A stretch of 64,000 bases of DNA from Methanococcus maripaludis (GCF_013760955.1 NZ_JACDUL010000002.1:194719-258718); one strand, 5' to 3'. Shown: positions 41,787 through 51,960, counted from the stretch's first letter. Program-made: numbers and translations. The notes: generated by a model not told the origin, from the letters alone.

Positions 41787-43628
41787 ATGAACATTTTGAT
41801 TGATGGATCAAGACAAAATTACGAAGTACTTTCTGGAGAAGAATTTCCAATCTCATTTGGAATTGATTTGCATGATAAATATGAAACCTGGAAATATGAT
41901 GCATACGATAAAAAAAACCTTTTCTGCTTTGGAAAAGGGGTTTTACCAATTGTTGGAGGCCATAGATTAATTTTTTCATTTAGGTCTCCATTATGGGATG
42001 GATTTCACTTTTCTGCAATGGGTGGTGCCGGATACACATTTAAAGATACGGGAGTACAGAACGTTGCAATTACTGGAAAATGTGAAGTTCCAAGTATTTT
42101 AGTAATTAATGGGGAAGAAGACGAATTAAAAATAAAATTTATCCCATTTACTGAAGAAATACGTGACATTTACGAATTTAACGATAAAATCATCGAATTA
42201 TTTAAAGAAAAAAATTACAGGGCATTTCTTGTCGGATCTGCTTCAAAAACTACAAATATGGGTGCAATTTACTCTCAAACAATAAGAAATGGAAAAATTG
42301 TTGAAGGTTCTGAGGACTGGGCTGCAAGAGGGGGCGGTGGTTCAGTTCTCTACCAAGCCCACAATATTTTAGGAGTTGTATTTTTTGGCAAAAAAACTCC
42401 TGAAAAGAACGTAAAATCGGTCGTTGAAGAACACTACCAAAAGCAGTATTCAAAGGTAATTTTGGAACATACTGAAAAATACCGATACAGTGAAGAGAGA
42501 AAAACAGGCGGAACATTTGGGAACAACTACCACGTTACGATGGATTTAACACCAATATTTAACTGGAGAATGCCTTTTATCGATAAAAATAGAAGATTGA
42601 AATTACATAAAAAAATACTCGAATATTTTGTAAGTAGATTTGATAAAGAAGCAATTGAAACTAAAAACTGGACAAACTGTGGAGAACCCTGTCCCGTAGT
42701 CTGTAAAAAATATAGAAACGGTCTTCACGTAGATTACGAGCCGTATGAAGCAAACGGTCCCTGTATTGGAGTATTTGATCTTTATGCCGCAGACCATGTT
42801 GTGCATACAATAGATAAACTTGGATTTGATGCAATTGAATTTGGAAACCTGTGTTCCTTTGTTTTTGAACTTTTGGATAATGGAATGTTAAAACCAGAAG
42901 AAGTTGGAATTGAAAAGCCAGTATTTGATATTTCAAATTTTGAAAATGATGCCGATATATTAAAAAATTCAAAACATAATGCAGAACAGGCCGTAAAACT
43001 TGCAGAAATTATTGCTTTTCAAACTAACGAATTTGGAAAACTCTGTAAATTTGGAGCTAGACGAGCTGCAAAAATATTAAATAAAAAATATCCTGAACGA
43101 GTCGAAAATAAAAAATTCGAAGACTTCGGAGTTTACGATTCTTTCGGGGAAAATGGACAGATTTCGCCAACAATGTACTGGGCAATTGGAAATTTCATGC
43201 CGTATTTAATTCAGGGAAAATATTTAACACATTATCAATGCGGTGTTTTTTTAGAACCTGAAGAGCTTGCAGAATTAAGCGTTAAAAATTCAATTGAAGA
43301 AATTACGCTTGAAAATCTAGGAATATGCAGATTCCACAGGAAATGGGTTTCCCCAATAATCGACAAACTTGTAAATGAAGTAAGTGATGTCGATATAACA
43401 AAAGAATCCATGGAATTATTTAAAAAAATTGCGAAATACGATTCAAATATAGGTTATCCATTAGTTGAAAGTAAACGTGTAAAAGAACTCATAATTTCAG
43501 GAGCTTTTGAATTTGAAAATGAAAAATGGTCGGAAGAGTTTGAAAAAGGAAATTTCGAGGAATATATAAAAAGAGTTCTTGAAAAATACAGTGAATTATT
43601 AGATATTGAATGGAAATTAAAAGAATAA
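41787..43628 (+). CDS. gor: Aldehyde ferredoxin oxidoreductase-family enzyme, probably glyceraldehyde-3-phosphate:ferredoxin oxidoreductase
   Basis: A 613-residue member of the tungstopterin/molybdopterin AOR family. The N-terminal domain has HFSAMGGAGYTFKDTGVQN and AARGGGGSVLYQAHNILGVVF; the 4Fe-4S ligand set begins with CGEPCPVVC (C-X3-C-X3-C) near residue 296, and the fourth Cys may be in HYQCGVFLEP. It oxidises an aldehyde and reduces ferredoxin. M. maripaludis is known to have a molybdenum-dependent GAPOR, and the gene neighbourhood matches my memory of it; family is sure, substrate is inferred. The start ATG at 41787 follows AGGGTG. Confidence 0.83.
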   Translation: MNILIDGSRQNYEVLSGEEFPISFGIDLHDKYETWKYDAYDKKNLFCFGKGVLPIVGGHRLIFSFRSPLWDGFHFSAMGGAGYTFKDTGVQNVAITGKCEVPSILVINGEEDELKIKFIPFTEEIRDIYEFNDKIIELFKEKNYRAFLVGSASKTTNMGAIYSQTIRNGKIVEGSEDWAARGGGGSVLYQAHNILGVVFFGKKTPEKNVKSVVEEHYQKQYSKVILEHTEKYRYSEERKTGGTFGNNYHVTMDLTPIFNWRMPFIDKNRRLKLHKKILEYFVSRFDKEAIETKNWTNCGEPCPVVCKKYRNGLHVDYEPYEANGPCIGVFDLYAADHVVHTIDKLGFDAIEFGNLCSFVFELLDNGMLKPEEVGIEKPVFDISNFENDADILKNSKHNAEQAVKLAEIIAFQTNEFGKLCKFGARRAAKILNKKYPERVENKKFEDFGVYDSFGENGQISPTMYWAIGNFMPYLIQGKYLTHYQCGVFLEPEELAELSVKNSIEEITLENLGICRFHRKWVSPIIDKLVNEVSDVDITKESMELFKKIAKYDSNIGYPLVESKRVKELIISGAFEFENEKWSEEFEKGNFEEYIKRVLEKYSELLDIEWKLKE

Positions 43629-43676
43629 ATTTTATTTTTATTTTTGATATTTTAAAAATTTAAAAAAGTAAAAAAA

Positions 43677-45086
43677 TTATCCATCAATTTTTTTCTTAAG
43701 TATTTCAACAACAGTTCCAGGTTCAGCCCTTCCACGGGTTAATTTCATAACTTGGCCTACAACTGAGTTTAATGCTCTCTGATTTCCAGATTTATAATCT
43801 TCAATTGCTTTTTCACTGTTTTTAATAGCTTCTTCACAGGCTTTTTCGAGTTCACTTGTGTCTTCGATAACAGTTAAACCCATTTCTGAAATCAGTTCTT
43901 TTGGAGTTTTTTCTCCTTTGTGTTCAACCATCTGTTCGATAATTGTTTTACCGATTTTCTGGCTGATTGTTTTGTCTTTAATTGAATTAATCAATTCAAC
44001 CATGTGTTCTGGTTTTAAATTTGTTTCGAAGAATTCTATTTTGTTATAAACTAAAACTCTCTTCAACTCATTTCTAATCCATGTAACTGCAAGCGAAATT
44101 CCGTCTTTGTCGTTTCCAAGTTCAGCTACAACTTTTTCAAAGACATCTGCAAGTTCCAAATCTGAAACTAAAACTTTTGCATCGTCTTCTTTTATTCCGT
44201 ACTGTTCAACAAACCTTTTTTCCTTGTTCATTGGAGTTTCTGGCATCTGAGCCTCTACTTTTTCAACCCAGTCGTTACTTAATACAATAGGCTGTAAATC
44301 GGGGTCTGGAATGTACCGGTAATCGTCCGCAGTTTCTTTACTTCTCATTCCTTTTGTAATCATTTGGCTTTCCATGAAAGCTCTTGTTTCGAGTTTAATT
44401 TCTCCGCCTCTTCTGAGAACGTTTTTCTGTCTGATTAATTCGTATTTTAAAACTTTGTAAACTCCCCTTATGGAATTTACGTTTTTAACTTCAACCCTGT
44501 TTCCTTGAATTCCGTTATATTTAATGGATATGTTCGTATCGGCCCTCATTGTACCTTCGCCCCTTAGGTTGCCGATATATCTAAATAATCTCAGTAACTG
44601 CCTTAAAAATTCTCTCGCTTCTTCAGGGCTTTTCATGTCTGGATCTGTTACAATCTCAATTAACGGAGTTCCGCTCCTGTTGTAGTCCACTGTTCCAAGA
44701 TCAGGCTTGTACTGTCCAGGATCTTCTTCGAGGTGAACTTCTGTAATTCCAACACCTAAAAACGTACCGTGTTCCCCAATTGGAACAGATGTTTTTTGAT
44801 ACCCGCTTGGTAAATCAGGATAGTTATAGTGTTTCCTCTGGAAATAGATATCTTTGTCAATAACCATTTCACAGCCCAACATTTTTGCAACCATTATTGC
44901 CATATCAATTGCCTTTTTGTTTGGAGGCATTGGTTTTGCACCCGGGTGTCCAATACATACCGGGCAGATGTTCGTGTTTGGTTCAACATCCTTATAATTT
45001 GTAGGGCACTGGCAGAATAATTTAGAATTTGTGTCTACCTGCACGTGAATTTCAAGACCGCATTTCATCGATAGATCTTCGCTCAT
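43677..45086 (-). CDS. gatB: Aspartyl/glutamyl-tRNA(Asn/Gln) amidotransferase subunit B
   Basis: Subunit of the GatCAB enzyme that forms Asn-tRNA and/or Gln-tRNA by amidating mischarged tRNA. A 469-residue protein: CGLEIHVQVDTNSKLFC at the N-terminus, CPVCIGHPGAKP, KHYNYPDLPSGYQKTS, RSGTPLIEIVTDPD and the C-terminal tail domain (NQRALNSVVGQVMKLTRGRA). The ATG at 45086 is 7 bases after GGGTG; the GTG three codons earlier lies on that site. gatA and gatC are not adjacent. Confidence 0.95.
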   Translation of the reverse strand: MSEDLSMKCGLEIHVQVDTNSKLFCQCPTNYKDVEPNTNICPVCIGHPGAKPMPPNKKAIDMAIMVAKMLGCEMVIDKDIYFQRKHYNYPDLPSGYQKTSVPIGEHGTFLGVGITEVHLEEDPGQYKPDLGTVDYNRSGTPLIEIVTDPDMKSPEEAREFLRQLLRLFRYIGNLRGEGTMRADTNISIKYNGIQGNRVEVKNVNSIRGVYKVLKYELIRQKNVLRRGGEIKLETRAFMESQMITKGMRSKETADDYRYIPDPDLQPIVLSNDWVEKVEAQMPETPMNKEKRFVEQYGIKEDDAKVLVSDLELADVFEKVVAELGNDKDGISLAVTWIRNELKRVLVYNKIEFFETNLKPEHMVELINSIKDKTISQKIGKTIIEQMVEHKGEKTPKELISEMGLTVIEDTSELEKACEEAIKNSEKAIEDYKSGNQRALNSVVGQVMKLTRGRAEPGTVVEILKKKIDG

Positions 45087-45261
45087 TTTATTCACCCAAA
45101 TAATAAAAATAAATTATTTTAACATGACGAGATTTTAAGAATAAACTTCATTTCAAACCTAGATAAATATACTCTACTTTCTTTTTAAATTTAACTATAA
45201 AAAGATTATTTAAGAGATATTATTTTAATCTAAAATCAAATGGCTTGAATTAAAAAAAATT

Positions 45262-46128
45262 TTATAGTATTCTTTCTATTGGAACGACCAAAATATCTCT
45301 TGCACCAAGCATTTCAAGATTAGTAACTGTTTCAAATACCTTATTTTCATCAATTACTGCATTGATTGCAAGCATTTTATCATTTGAAAGAATTTCTGAT
45401 ACTGTTGGACCGCCCATTCCAGGAATTATTGAGGTAATTTCTGAAACTTTGTCTTTTGGAGCGTTCATCATTATCAATCGTTTACTCTGTGCGTAGAGTA
45501 CACTTTTAATTCCTGAAAGAACCTGATTTATTTTTGCACATTTTTCTGGGTCTTCCATACTTTTTTTGTTTGCAACGAGCCTTGTTGTTGATGAAACAAC
45601 ATTTTCTACTTCTTTTAGCCTGTTTAATTGGAGTGTTGTTCCAGTTGAAGTTAAATCACAGATTAAATCTGAAACACCAATAAATGGGGCAATTTCAGTT
45701 GCACCACTTAATTCAATAATTTCTAAATTCAATCCTTTCTTTTCCAAATATCGTTTTGTAAGGCCGGGAAACTCTGTTGCAATCTTCATTCCATCTTTTA
45801 CATCTTTAATTGAATTTACAGTTGAATTTTCGGGAGCTGCAATTACAAGTCTCGCATTTCCAAACTTAAAGTCTAAAAGCATTTCAAGTTCTTCTTCAGT
45901 ATCTCGCTCAAGCATTAAATCGTATCCCGTAACTCCAACATCTGCAACACCGTCCCTCACAAATTCAGGAATGTCTTTTGCCCTTGCAAACATTACTTTT
46001 ATTTCTGGGTCAACAGTTTGTGCAAAGAGACTTCTCCCATGTACGCTTATCTTTAAACCCGCTTTTTCCAAAATTTCGTTTACGGGTTTTGAAATTCTTC
46101 CCTTGTTTGGTAATGCAAGTAAAATCAA
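45262..46128 (-). CDS. hisG: ATP phosphoribosyltransferase, long form
   Basis: The first step of histidine synthesis. About 288 residues: the catalytic part [60 protein letters not shown], and a C-terminal regulatory ACT-like domain ([12 protein letters not shown]). The long form is feedback-inhibited by histidine and does not need HisZ. It starts with TTG at 46128 behind GGTGATATT, which matches the family's N-terminus better than the longer frame. hisD begins at 63.9 kb, so the his genes are scattered. Confidence 0.94.
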   Translation of the reverse strand: MILLALPNKGRISKPVNEILEKAGLKISVHGRSLFAQTVDPEIKVMFARAKDIPEFVRDGVADVGVTGYDLMLERDTEEELEMLLDFKFGNARLVIAAPENSTVNSIKDVKDGMKIATEFPGLTKRYLEKKGLNLEIIELSGATEIAPFIGVSDLICDLTSTGTTLQLNRLKEVENVVSSTTRLVANKKSMEDPEKCAKINQVLSGIKSVLYAQSKRLIMMNAPKDKVSEITSIIPGMGGPTVSEILSNDKMLAINAVIDENKVFETVTNLEMLGARDILVVPIERIL

Positions 46129-46339
46129 AATATCACCTATAATTATGAACAATACAAAATTAAATCAGATAATCACAATTAATCTTAAAATTTAGTACGT
46201 TTTTCTGCATAAATAAGTATTGGTATAATGGAGATTATAATATAAAGTATAAGGTATGATTTAGGTATGATTTTACATTTAAGTTTTTATCAATATTTCA
46301 ATATGGGAATAAAAAGAGTAAAAACGAAACCTCTGAAAA

Positions 46340-46350
46340 GTATATATAAT
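46340..46350 (+). promoter_or_regulatory. TATA box for the UPF0058 gene
   Basis: TATATATAAT lies 46 to 56 bases before the start and is preceded by an A/G-rich stretch that could be a BRE. The expected transcript begins about 25 bases later, leaving a leader of around 25 bases. Confidence 0.55.
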
Positions 46351-46395
46351 ATGATGGTTTAATTTAATCCACAACAAATTTAAAAGGGGGAACCA

Positions 46396-46752
46396 ATGCA
46401 TAAAGAACAACTGATGGAACTCCACCAATTTTTCGTACATGTCTTCAAAGAAATGGTCCCTGAAGGAAAGGACTGCGTCTATTTGAAAACCTACGAAGAA
46501 CTAGACGTAAAGCCCCACCATATCCACAAACTCAAAACAGAACAACGGGCCGCTATTTTTTTACTTGCTGCATGCCTTGCAGACGGTTTATCTGAAAGAG
46601 ACAATACAATCCCCGAAAATCTCTCAAAAAGATTGGCTGAAAATGCTTTTAAATACATAAACATGCAATCTGAGAAATATCAAAATTTAAAGAACGTTAA
46701 AAACTCAATTGATGTTCAATGTAAACGCGAAAACGTAAGAAACACTGTTTAA
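46396..46752 (+). CDS. UPF0058-family conserved archaeal protein
   Basis: A 118-residue protein starting MHKEQLMELHQFFVHVFKEM, typical of the archaeal UPF0058 family, a helical fold rich in His and Lys. It has HHIHKLKTEQRAAIFLLAACLADG in the centre. Function unknown; the small all-helical family is widespread in Euryarchaeota, so a basic role is likely. It has its own TATA box and a strong GGGGGAACC site. cca follows after 56 bases. Confidence 0.85.
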   Translation: MHKEQLMELHQFFVHVFKEMVPEGKDCVYLKTYEELDVKPHHIHKLKTEQRAAIFLLAACLADGLSERDNTIPENLSKRLAENAFKYINMQSEKYQNLKNVKNSIDVQCKRENVRNTV

Positions 46753-46808
46753 CCTGTTTTTAAATATATTACATAGTTATTTTTAAATTTTGTTTTCAGG
46801 TGGGTATT

Positions 46809-48143
46809 TTGAAAAAATTAAATATTGGCGATTATAATGATATTCTAAACGAAGTTTTAAACGATATCAGTCCGACAGAAGTTGAAAAAAAGGAATTAAA
46901 AGTATTTTCGGATAAAATAATCGCTAAAATCAAAGATATTTCAAAAAAACCTGTTGTTGATATTATTCAGGTCGGATCAACTGCAAGAGATGCAAATCTA
47001 AAGGATGATCACGATATTGACATATTTTTAAGATTTGAAAGAGAAACCGATCGAGATACTTTAAAAGAATCGGGATTAAAAATCGGAAAAGAAGTAATTG
47101 ATTATTTCAATGGAAAATCATGGGTAGAATATGCGGAACACCCTTATGTTTCTGGAGAAATTGAAAAATTCAATCTCGATATTGTTCCGTGCTACGGTAT
47201 TGAAAACTGCGAAAAAATAATTTCTGCGGTTGACAGAACCCCACTTCATAACGAATTTTTGATAATGTCTTATAAAAATAAAAATTTATCAGATGATATT
47301 CGACTTTTGAAAAAATTCTTAAAAGGTCTTGGAATTTATGGTTCTGACTTAAAAACTGCAGGATTTTCAGGATACCTCTGTGAACTTTTAATATTAAAAT
47401 ACGGCGGATTTTTAACCCTTATATCTGACGTAAAAACCTGGAAACCAACTAAATCAATAGTATTAAACGAAATTTACGAAATGTATGATTTGAAAAAAGA
47501 TCATGTTTTTTCAAAATTTGATGATCCCCTAGTAGTTTACGATCCCGTTGATCTAAATAGAAACGTTGCAGCAGCATTAAACGAAGAAAACCTTTGCAAA
47601 TTCATATTTTATTCAAAAATGTTTTTGAAAAACCCTTCAAAAGACTTTTTTTATGGATTTGATAAAAAAATTACAGATTTTTTAAACAGGCGGGAAAGGG
47701 GTTATTTACTAACTTTAGAAATTAAAAGGCCCGAAAATATCGTTGAAGATGTAATTTATCCACAAATGGAAAAAATACAAAAAAGTATCAACAAATTAGT
47801 TAAAGAACATGATTTTGAATATTTGAGATACCAAAATTTTGCAGATGAAAATACGTGTTATCTATCTTGGGAATTTTTAGTTAATGAACTCCCAAGTGTA
47901 AAATTAAGAATTGGGCCTCCAGTATACAGCGAACCGGGAGTAATGAATTTTATAACGCATAACGAACATTATTTTGTTAAAGGCTGCAATGTTTGTGCGT
48001 ACAAAACCAGAAAATATAAAAACATACAAATACTATTCGAAGATATTGTTAATGGGAAATTTAGGAAGATTATAACCTATCCTAAGTACGTATGCCCTGA
48101 AAATGCGGAAATACGATTAGGTACTTTTGTCGAGAGGACATGA
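46809..48143 (+). CDS. cca: CCA-adding tRNA nucleotidyltransferase, archaeal class I
   Basis: Adds and repairs the 3'-terminal CCA of tRNA. The class I catalytic region has GSTARDANLKDDHDIDIFLRF near residue 53, with the Asp-X-Asp metal ligands in DIDIF, then LDIVPCYGI with the third Asp. About 444 residues, full length for the archaeal enzyme, with the C-terminal part (VGLSWEFLVNELPS-like region) beyond. The start is a TTG at 46809, after AGGTGGG; an earlier GTG overlaps that site. It works after RNase Z (rnz). Confidence 0.95.
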   Translation: MKKLNIGDYNDILNEVLNDISPTEVEKKELKVFSDKIIAKIKDISKKPVVDIIQVGSTARDANLKDDHDIDIFLRFERETDRDTLKESGLKIGKEVIDYFNGKSWVEYAEHPYVSGEIEKFNLDIVPCYGIENCEKIISAVDRTPLHNEFLIMSYKNKNLSDDIRLLKKFLKGLGIYGSDLKTAGFSGYLCELLILKYGGFLTLISDVKTWKPTKSIVLNEIYEMYDLKKDHVFSKFDDPLVVYDPVDLNRNVAAALNEENLCKFIFYSKMFLKNPSKDFFYGFDKKITDFLNRRERGYLLTLEIKRPENIVEDVIYPQMEKIQKSINKLVKEHDFEYLRYQNFADENTCYLSWEFLVNELPSVKLRIGPPVYSEPGVMNFITHNEHYFVKGCNVCAYKTRKYKNIQILFEDIVNGKFRKIITYPKYVCPENAEIRLGTFVERT

Positions 48144-48155
48144 TTTCGGGATAAT

Positions 48156-49586
48156 ATGGACAGTAGTGTCTTAATTAAGGAATGTAATGATTTTTTAGAT
48201 TGTTTAACGAATTTTGGAGATGAATTAAAAGATTTTGAGTCCAAAAAAGAAGATAGTGCATACCCTATATCTGAAACTCTCGAAAGTAATTTAAAAATTT
48301 TAGAAAATTTTAGAGAAAAAATGGAACTTCAGGGATTTGATACTCCGTATATTGGTGTTGGTCGGTTGAAAGGTGGAGAAGACGATGATATTTACGAAAT
48401 AATCAATTATTCATCATATCTCAGAAGAATGGTGGATGAAAAAAAAGGATCCCTTGAAAGGGTAAAATATGCAATAGTTTCCCATAAAATTGCTATTGGA
48501 AATATTCAAGAAGACGAAGGAAACAAAACGATACTTCCATACCTTTCCTTTGATGGTTCATACAAAGAAATGCTCTCTAAAATTCCTCCTTTTTTTATAA
48601 AAGCATACAAAAGAATTTTAAGCGCTTTTGAAACCGAAGGAAAAGGAATTTTAAGTTCGATTACACTATCCCTTGTTATTTTGGAAAATGGAAAAAGAAA
48701 ATTTAAAAGAATAAAGATCGAAGAAGAAGATTACGAAGGATACATCAAAAAAACGTTTGGCGATGCCATAATTACATCACTTAAAAAAAATTATTCAAAA
48801 AATAAACTTTTAAATGACCAGTATGTTAAAAAGATACTTTCTTTAGCCTATTTGAGCGCATATGCAGATGAAATAATTCAAAAGATCGACGAAAAACTCA
48901 AAGAATCGCTTTCAGATGAAGAAAGATGCATTGTTAAAAAATACAAAATGATTTGTAGTGATTTTAAAGGCGACGACTGTGAAAGCGGCATAATTGACGT
49001 ACGTGCAATGGATGAAACCAAACTTAAGAAAATGAATTTGAAAATGGATCTGGAAGAAAAAGGATTATATCAAAATGGAAAACCATTGAAAAAGCTTAAA
49101 GAATCACTTAAAGCAGAAGATGAAATTTTTGAAAATATTTCTTTAGAAGTTCCACTCAAAAATCTCTCAAAAGACCTTTTAACATACTATTTGAAAAAAT
49201 CGGCTGACGAAAGGACTCGATCAAACCAGTTTCCATCAATACTCGTTACCCCCTCTTCAGCACATTTGAACTGGTTAATCGTAGAAAATATCGAACCAAA
49301 AAAAATACTTGATTTGAAATTCTTACTTGAAAAAGAACTTCCAAAATACGAAATACCGATAAAAAACCTCGGTGGTGTTTCAATATACCTCCATTACGAC
49401 TGGGATTTTGTAGAATCTTTTGGATTTGAAAAAACGGAAATTGAAGGGATATTAAAATTAATGGCTGCGATGAACGATGTTAAAGAATTATTAAATGACA
49501 AAATAGATGTTAAAAAGTTAGAAGAATTCAATAAAATTAAAAAAGACAAAACTAAAAACTTCTTAAACGCACTTGGAAAACTCTAA
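48156..49586 (+). CDS. DUF530-type conserved methanogen protein
   Basis: A 476-residue soluble protein rich in Lys and Glu. I place it tentatively in DUF530 from its size and methanogen context. No enzyme motif is evident. It has charged helical segments and a C-terminal stretch near residue 370 (LVTPSSAHLNWLIVENIEPK). The start ATG at 48156 has a GGGAT site 5 bases before it. It lies 12 bases after cca and 10 bases before cbiB (start), so the three probably share a transcript. A role in RNA or cofactor metabolism cannot be stated. Confidence 0.65.
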   Translation: MDSSVLIKECNDFLDCLTNFGDELKDFESKKEDSAYPISETLESNLKILENFREKMELQGFDTPYIGVGRLKGGEDDDIYEIINYSSYLRRMVDEKKGSLERVKYAIVSHKIAIGNIQEDEGNKTILPYLSFDGSYKEMLSKIPPFFIKAYKRILSAFETEGKGILSSITLSLVILENGKRKFKRIKIEEEDYEGYIKKTFGDAIITSLKKNYSKNKLLNDQYVKKILSLAYLSAYADEIIQKIDEKLKESLSDEERCIVKKYKMICSDFKGDDCESGIIDVRAMDETKLKKMNLKMDLEEKGLYQNGKPLKKLKESLKAEDEIFENISLEVPLKNLSKDLLTYYLKKSADERTRSNQFPSILVTPSSAHLNWLIVENIEPKKILDLKFLLEKELPKYEIPIKNLGGVSIYLHYDWDFVESFGFEKTEIEGILKLMAAMNDVKELLNDKIDVKKLEEFNKIKKDKTKNFLNALGKL

Positions 49587-49596
49587 AGGTTACAAA

Positions 49597-50517
49597 ATGA
49601 CAAATCCAATTTACTTAATTTTAGCAGATTTTTTCGATAGATATATTGGAGAACCGCCTGAAAAAATCCACCCGGTTGTATTTATTGGAAAATTAATCTG
49701 TTTTTTTGAGAATGTATTCAAATCAACCAATTCGGTAAATAAAACTAGAGATTTACTTTTTGGTTTTTTAAATGTTATTTTAGTTTTGGCAATTGTATTC
49801 TTCATGACCTATGAAATAGAACAGATTATAAACTCGATTTCAAATTCATACATTAAAATATCTATTTATTCGATAATTCTTTCATTTTCAATCGGACACA
49901 AATCATTAATTGAATTTTCAAAGGCACCCATAAAGTTTATTGTAAATAACGATCTTGAAGGTGCAAAAAAGTCAGTTCAGTGTATTGTAAGCAGAAACAC
50001 AAGTGAATTGGACAAAAAACATATTTTGTCAGCCTCGATTGAAAGTGCATCAGAAAATATTACGGATAGTATCATTGCACCGCTAATCTATGCTGCAATT
50101 TTCGGACTTCCTGGCGCTTTTTTATATAGGGCAGTTAACACGTTTGATGCAATGATTGGGTATAAATCAGAAAAATACCAATATTATGGAAAAACTGCTG
50201 CGTACCTTGATGATATTTTAAATTTCATTCCATCAAGAATTGCAGGAATGCTTTTAATTATCTCTGCACCATTTTACGGCGGAAATATAAAATCTGCAAT
50301 TTATGGTTACTTTAATGAGGGAAACAAAACCCCCTCACCAAATTCCGGATACACCATGGCAACGCTTGCAAATTCATTAAATATGGAACTTGAAAAAATT
50401 GGATACTACAAACTTGGAAAAGGAGAAATAACAATTGAAAAAGCTCTGAATTCATTAAAAGCAGTTGATTATTCTGTTTTACTATTTTTAATAATTTATA
50501 CCGTATTATTGATGTAA
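49597..50517 (+). CDS. cbiB: Adenosylcobinamide-phosphate synthase (CbiB)
   Basis: Attaches the aminopropanol linker to adenosylcobyric acid. A membrane protein of 306 residues with about five helices: LADFFDRYIGEPPEKIHPVVFIG at the N-terminus and ASENITDSIIAPLIY near the middle, AVNTFDAMIGYK, and PSPNSGYTMATLANSL near the C-terminus, all typical of CbiB/CobD. The ATG at 49597 follows AAAGGTTACA. One of five scattered cobamide genes in the window. Confidence 0.94.
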   Translation: MTNPIYLILADFFDRYIGEPPEKIHPVVFIGKLICFFENVFKSTNSVNKTRDLLFGFLNVILVLAIVFFMTYEIEQIINSISNSYIKISIYSIILSFSIGHKSLIEFSKAPIKFIVNNDLEGAKKSVQCIVSRNTSELDKKHILSASIESASENITDSIIAPLIYAAIFGLPGAFLYRAVNTFDAMIGYKSEKYQYYGKTAAYLDDILNFIPSRIAGMLLIISAPFYGGNIKSAIYGYFNEGNKTPSPNSGYTMATLANSLNMELEKIGYYKLGKGEITIEKALNSLKAVDYSVLLFLIIYTVLLM

Positions 50518-50597
50518 ATTAAAATTTAAATAATCTTTATTTTTCAAATCTATTTTAAAAAAAGCATTAATATTTAAAAAAAGTTTTAATCAGAAAA
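50518..50597. terminator. Convergent AT-rich terminator between cbiB and aIF5A
   Basis: An 80-base gap between convergent genes with T runs on both strands (TTATTTTTC on plus; several A runs that read as T runs on minus). No hairpin is evident. Confidence 0.4.
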
Positions 50598-50993
50598 TTA
50601 TTTGCTGATAACTCTTGTGATTTTGTATCTGTCCATTGCTTCGAAGTATTCTACTTCTACACCACTTTCGATACCTTCAACATCGTCAGGCATTGGGATT
50701 TCTAATGTTTCGTAGGTTTCCATGTCCATGATTTGAACATTGTCGCCCATGAGTGCTAAAACCTGTCCTTTTCTTTTGTCGATAAGTGGAATATCGATTC
50801 TTGAGCTTGCGGGTCCTACGTGTTCTTTTTTAACTGGTTCAAAAATACCGACTGCAACTAATCTTACTTTTGCACCACCGTGTTTTCCTGGTTTTGAGTG
50901 TGCTGTGTCCATAACTTTACATGCAACACCCTCAATAACTACGTATTGACCTACTTTAACTCCACCTAAATCTCCTGGTTTTGTTCCTGCCAT
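50598..50993 (-). CDS. eif5A: Translation factor aIF5A (hypusine-containing)
   Basis: Archaeal initiation/elongation factor 5A, which helps ribosomes at difficult peptide bonds such as polyproline. A 131-residue protein: the N-terminal SH3-like domain with the modification loop HSKPGKHGGAKVRL, where Lys37 is the deoxyhypusine/hypusine site, and a C-terminal OB fold from about residue 70. The ATG follows GGTGATATT. TATA box at 51025-51035. Probably transcribed alone. Confidence 0.97.
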   Translation of the reverse strand: MAGTKPGDLGGVKVGQYVVIEGVACKVMDTAHSKPGKHGGAKVRLVAVGIFEPVKKEHVGPASSRIDIPLIDKRKGQVLALMGDNVQIMDMETYETLEIPMPDDVEGIESGVEVEYFEAMDRYKITRVISK

Positions 50994-51024
50994 AATATCA
51001 CCGTTTTAAGCTTGTAGTGTTTGG

Positions 51025-51035
51025 AATTATATAGC
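51025..51035 (-). promoter_or_regulatory. TATA box of the aIF5A gene
   Basis: On the minus strand GCTATATAATTCC lies 32 to 42 bases before the start codon, so the leader would be short and contain the GGTGA site. A second TATA-like region (51050-51065) lies further upstream. Confidence 0.6.
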
Positions 51036-51135
51036 AATTATCTCAAATGCTATATAAACTATATAGTCCTGAAAAAAGGCTTTCGAATAATATCGTTTCC
51101 TAATATATATATTTTTTTGGCATTTTAATTCAAAT

Positions 51136-51888
51136 TTACTCGTATTTTGACATATACCCTCTTGGAGTAATCATCATACCGTCGATAATTTTTGTATTGC
51201 TGTTTCCAACAACAAGAGTTGTACTCATGTCAATATATTGCATAAACTCATCTAAATTATCAACAAGATTATTTATTGTAGTTATTTTGTATTCACAATC
51301 ATTTCTTCCTGCATTTTTAACAATTCCGATAATATAGTCGATATTTCGGTTTTTAGAATAGTTCGAGATTATTTCAATAGTTTTTAAAAACGGTTCTTTT
51401 CTTTTTTTTCCAAGAGGATTATAAATTGCAAGAACCAGATCGCTTTCTATTGCGCAATTTATTCTTTTTAAAATAGTTTCTAAGGGCGTTAAAAGGTTGC
51501 TCAAACTAACAACTGCAAAATCGTGGTTTAGTGGTGCACCAAGTATTGATGAACATACGCTTGCAGATGTAAGTCCGCTTACGACGTTTATTTTAACGTT
51601 GTGTAAATTTTTTTCATTCAATTCATAAGCAAGTGATGCAAGACCATATATTGTAGCATCCCCATTTGAAACAAGTGCCACATTTTTATTTTCAGCTTCT
51701 TTTAGGGCATATTCAACCCTTTCAACTTCTTTAGTCATGCCACTTACGTAAATTTCTGTATCGAATCTTTCGACATATTTTTTGTATCCCGTATAGCATA
51801 CAATTAAATCAACAGAATTTAGCGCATTTTCAGCTTCTTTTGTAAAATATTCCTCGTTTCCAGGACCAATACCAACAACATACAACAT
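51136..51888 (-). CDS. cobJ: Precorrin-3B C17-methyltransferase (CobJ/CbiH)
   Basis: A 250-residue SAM-dependent methyltransferase of the tetrapyrrole family that contracts the corrin ring. Family motifs: VVGIGPGNEEYFTKEAENAL at the N-terminus, ALVSNGDATIYGLASL, VVSGLTSASVCSSILGAPL and LAIYNPLGKKRKEPFLKTI. The last motif and the C-terminal DMSTTLVVGNSNT favour the C17 enzyme. Start ATG follows GTGAT. A TATA box at 52121 and a structured region of about 120 nt lie upstream, giving a long leader. Other corrin-ring methylases are not nearby. Confidence 0.9.
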   Translation of the reverse strand: MLYVVGIGPGNEEYFTKEAENALNSVDLIVCYTGYKKYVERFDTEIYVSGMTKEVERVEYALKEAENKNVALVSNGDATIYGLASLAYELNEKNLHNVKINVVSGLTSASVCSSILGAPLNHDFAVVSLSNLLTPLETILKRINCAIESDLVLAIYNPLGKKRKEPFLKTIEIISNYSKNRNIDYIIGIVKNAGRNDCEYKITTINNLVDNLDEFMQYIDMSTTLVVGNSNTKIIDGMMITPRGYMSKYE

Positions 51889-51960
51889 TTTATCACAGAA
51901 TCAGTTAAAATACAGGTTATAATTTTTAAAAACAGTTTATTTAACATTAGATTAATAAAT

